NCBI GenBank assembly: GCA_034429275.1
Contig: DAOUFU010000076.1
Location: 1 to 40,174 of the forward strand
DNA: 40,174 nucleotides
Direction: 5' to 3'
Source: DAOUFU01 sp034429275
Lineage (GTDB): Bacteria > Chloroflexota > Anaerolineae > Aggregatilineales > Aggregatilineaceae
The position numbers and the translations under genes were made by a program. This document shows positions 40,053 to 40,174 of the stretch, in pieces. Numbering within the stretch: the stretch's first letter is position 1; the number at the start of each line of letters is the position of its first letter. The notes below the pieces were generated by a model. That model worked only from the letters and a program-made list of their open reading frames with translations, did no database searches and was not told the DNA's origin.

Positions 40053-40174
40053 ATGACTCGCAAATCCCCTGCGCGTAAGGCCGCCAAAACCCATGAGGAT
40101 GAACCGATCCGGCGTCCACGTTTCCAGATGTGGCAGGGGGCATTGGTCTTACTGATCCTGGCCGCGGCATTTGG
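40053..40174 (+). CDS. N-terminus of a membrane-anchored protein, cut by the window end
   Basis: Translation from ATG 40053 gives 40 residues that stay open to the edge: a basic stretch (MTRKSPARKAAKTHEDEP), RRPRFQMWQ, then the beginning of a hydrophobic helix (GALVLLILAAAF). This is a type II anchor topology. Only a weak GGGAAA precedes the start. Function cannot be given from this fragment. Confidence 0.5.
   Translation, partial: MTRKSPARKAAKTHEDEPIRRPRFQMWQGALVLLILAAAF

Noticed and set aside
1..40174. CRISPR arrays, insertion sequences, phage genes, tRNA or rRNA genes
   Set aside because: No regularly spaced repeats, transposase or integrase motifs, or recognisable RNA gene structures were seen on reading both strands.

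Overview
The window is a gene-dense, GC-rich bacterial chromosome segment with about 40 protein genes. I saw no RNA genes, transposases, prophage genes or CRISPR array. The gene style suggests a Chloroflexota bacterium, probably of the Anaerolineae type. The hints are many orphan histidine kinases with an HD(L/M)RGPL phospho-acceptor motif, lipoproteins with Thr/Pro-rich linkers, a PA14-SH3 secreted protein, EGY-like M50 protease architecture, a PBP1C-type PBP and Dol-P-mannose-synthase/GT39 pairs. This assignment is an inference from gene content; there is no 16S gene or other marker here to prove it.

Layout. 1-389 (minus): 5' end of an amino-acid-type ABC transporter solute-binding protein. 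650-9207 (plus): an apparently complete operon for a group 4 membrane-bound, ferredoxin-type [NiFe] hydrogenase. It has an antiporter-like membrane arm (DUF4040/MbhD-like, NuoK-like, NuoL-like, NuoM/N-like, NuoA-like), a peripheral arm (small subunit, 30-kDa subunit, large subunit with all four Ni ligands, NuoH-like anchor, 2[4Fe-4S] protein) and its own maturation endopeptidase. 9166-11381 (minus): pgl and zwf, the oxidative pentose phosphate entry enzymes. 11460-13658 (minus): a GT39 membrane glycosyltransferase and a polyprenyl-phosphate sugar synthase. 13869-15683 (plus): two tandem GNAT acetyltransferases and a methyltransferase. 15729-16655 (minus): a nicotinamidase/isochorismatase-fold hydrolase. 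16841-19249 (plus): a membrane histidine kinase. 19316-21246 (minus) and 21409-23415 (plus): divergent glycan genes, namely a GT4 plus WecG/TagA transferase on one side and an acidic membrane protein plus GT4 on the other.

23546-24961: PA14-SH3b secreted protein with a recognisable promoter and terminator. 25069-25872: an unrecognised Cys-motif protein. 25975-27919: recF and convergent rsmG. 28187-30712: PBP1C-like penicillin-binding protein. 30804-32138: TPR-like protein. 32250-33498 (minus): a tiny secreted peptide and a sugar-isomerase-like TIM barrel. 33584-34132 (minus): lipoprotein. 34314-36030 (plus): a deoxynucleoside kinase fused to a MazG-like domain, followed by a second deoxynucleoside kinase. 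36102-37718: soluble GAF-PAS histidine kinase. 37776-38822: lipoprotein. 38843-40003: site-2 (M50) protease. 40053-40174: start of another membrane-anchored protein.

How it works together: the hydrogenase would couple reduced ferredoxin oxidation to H2 formation (or the reverse) with ion translocation through the two antiporter-like subunits. The other blocks concern envelope construction (glycosyltransferases, PBP, lipoproteins, SH3 protein, M50 protease), NADPH supply (zwf/pgl) and deoxynucleotide salvage and sanitation (kinase-MazG fusion plus kinase). The most unusual items are the kinase-MazG fusion, the composition of the hydrogenase membrane arm, the Cys-motif protein at 25069, the tandem GNAT pair with a degenerate first copy, and the small secreted peptide ending in Gly5-Cys-Ile.
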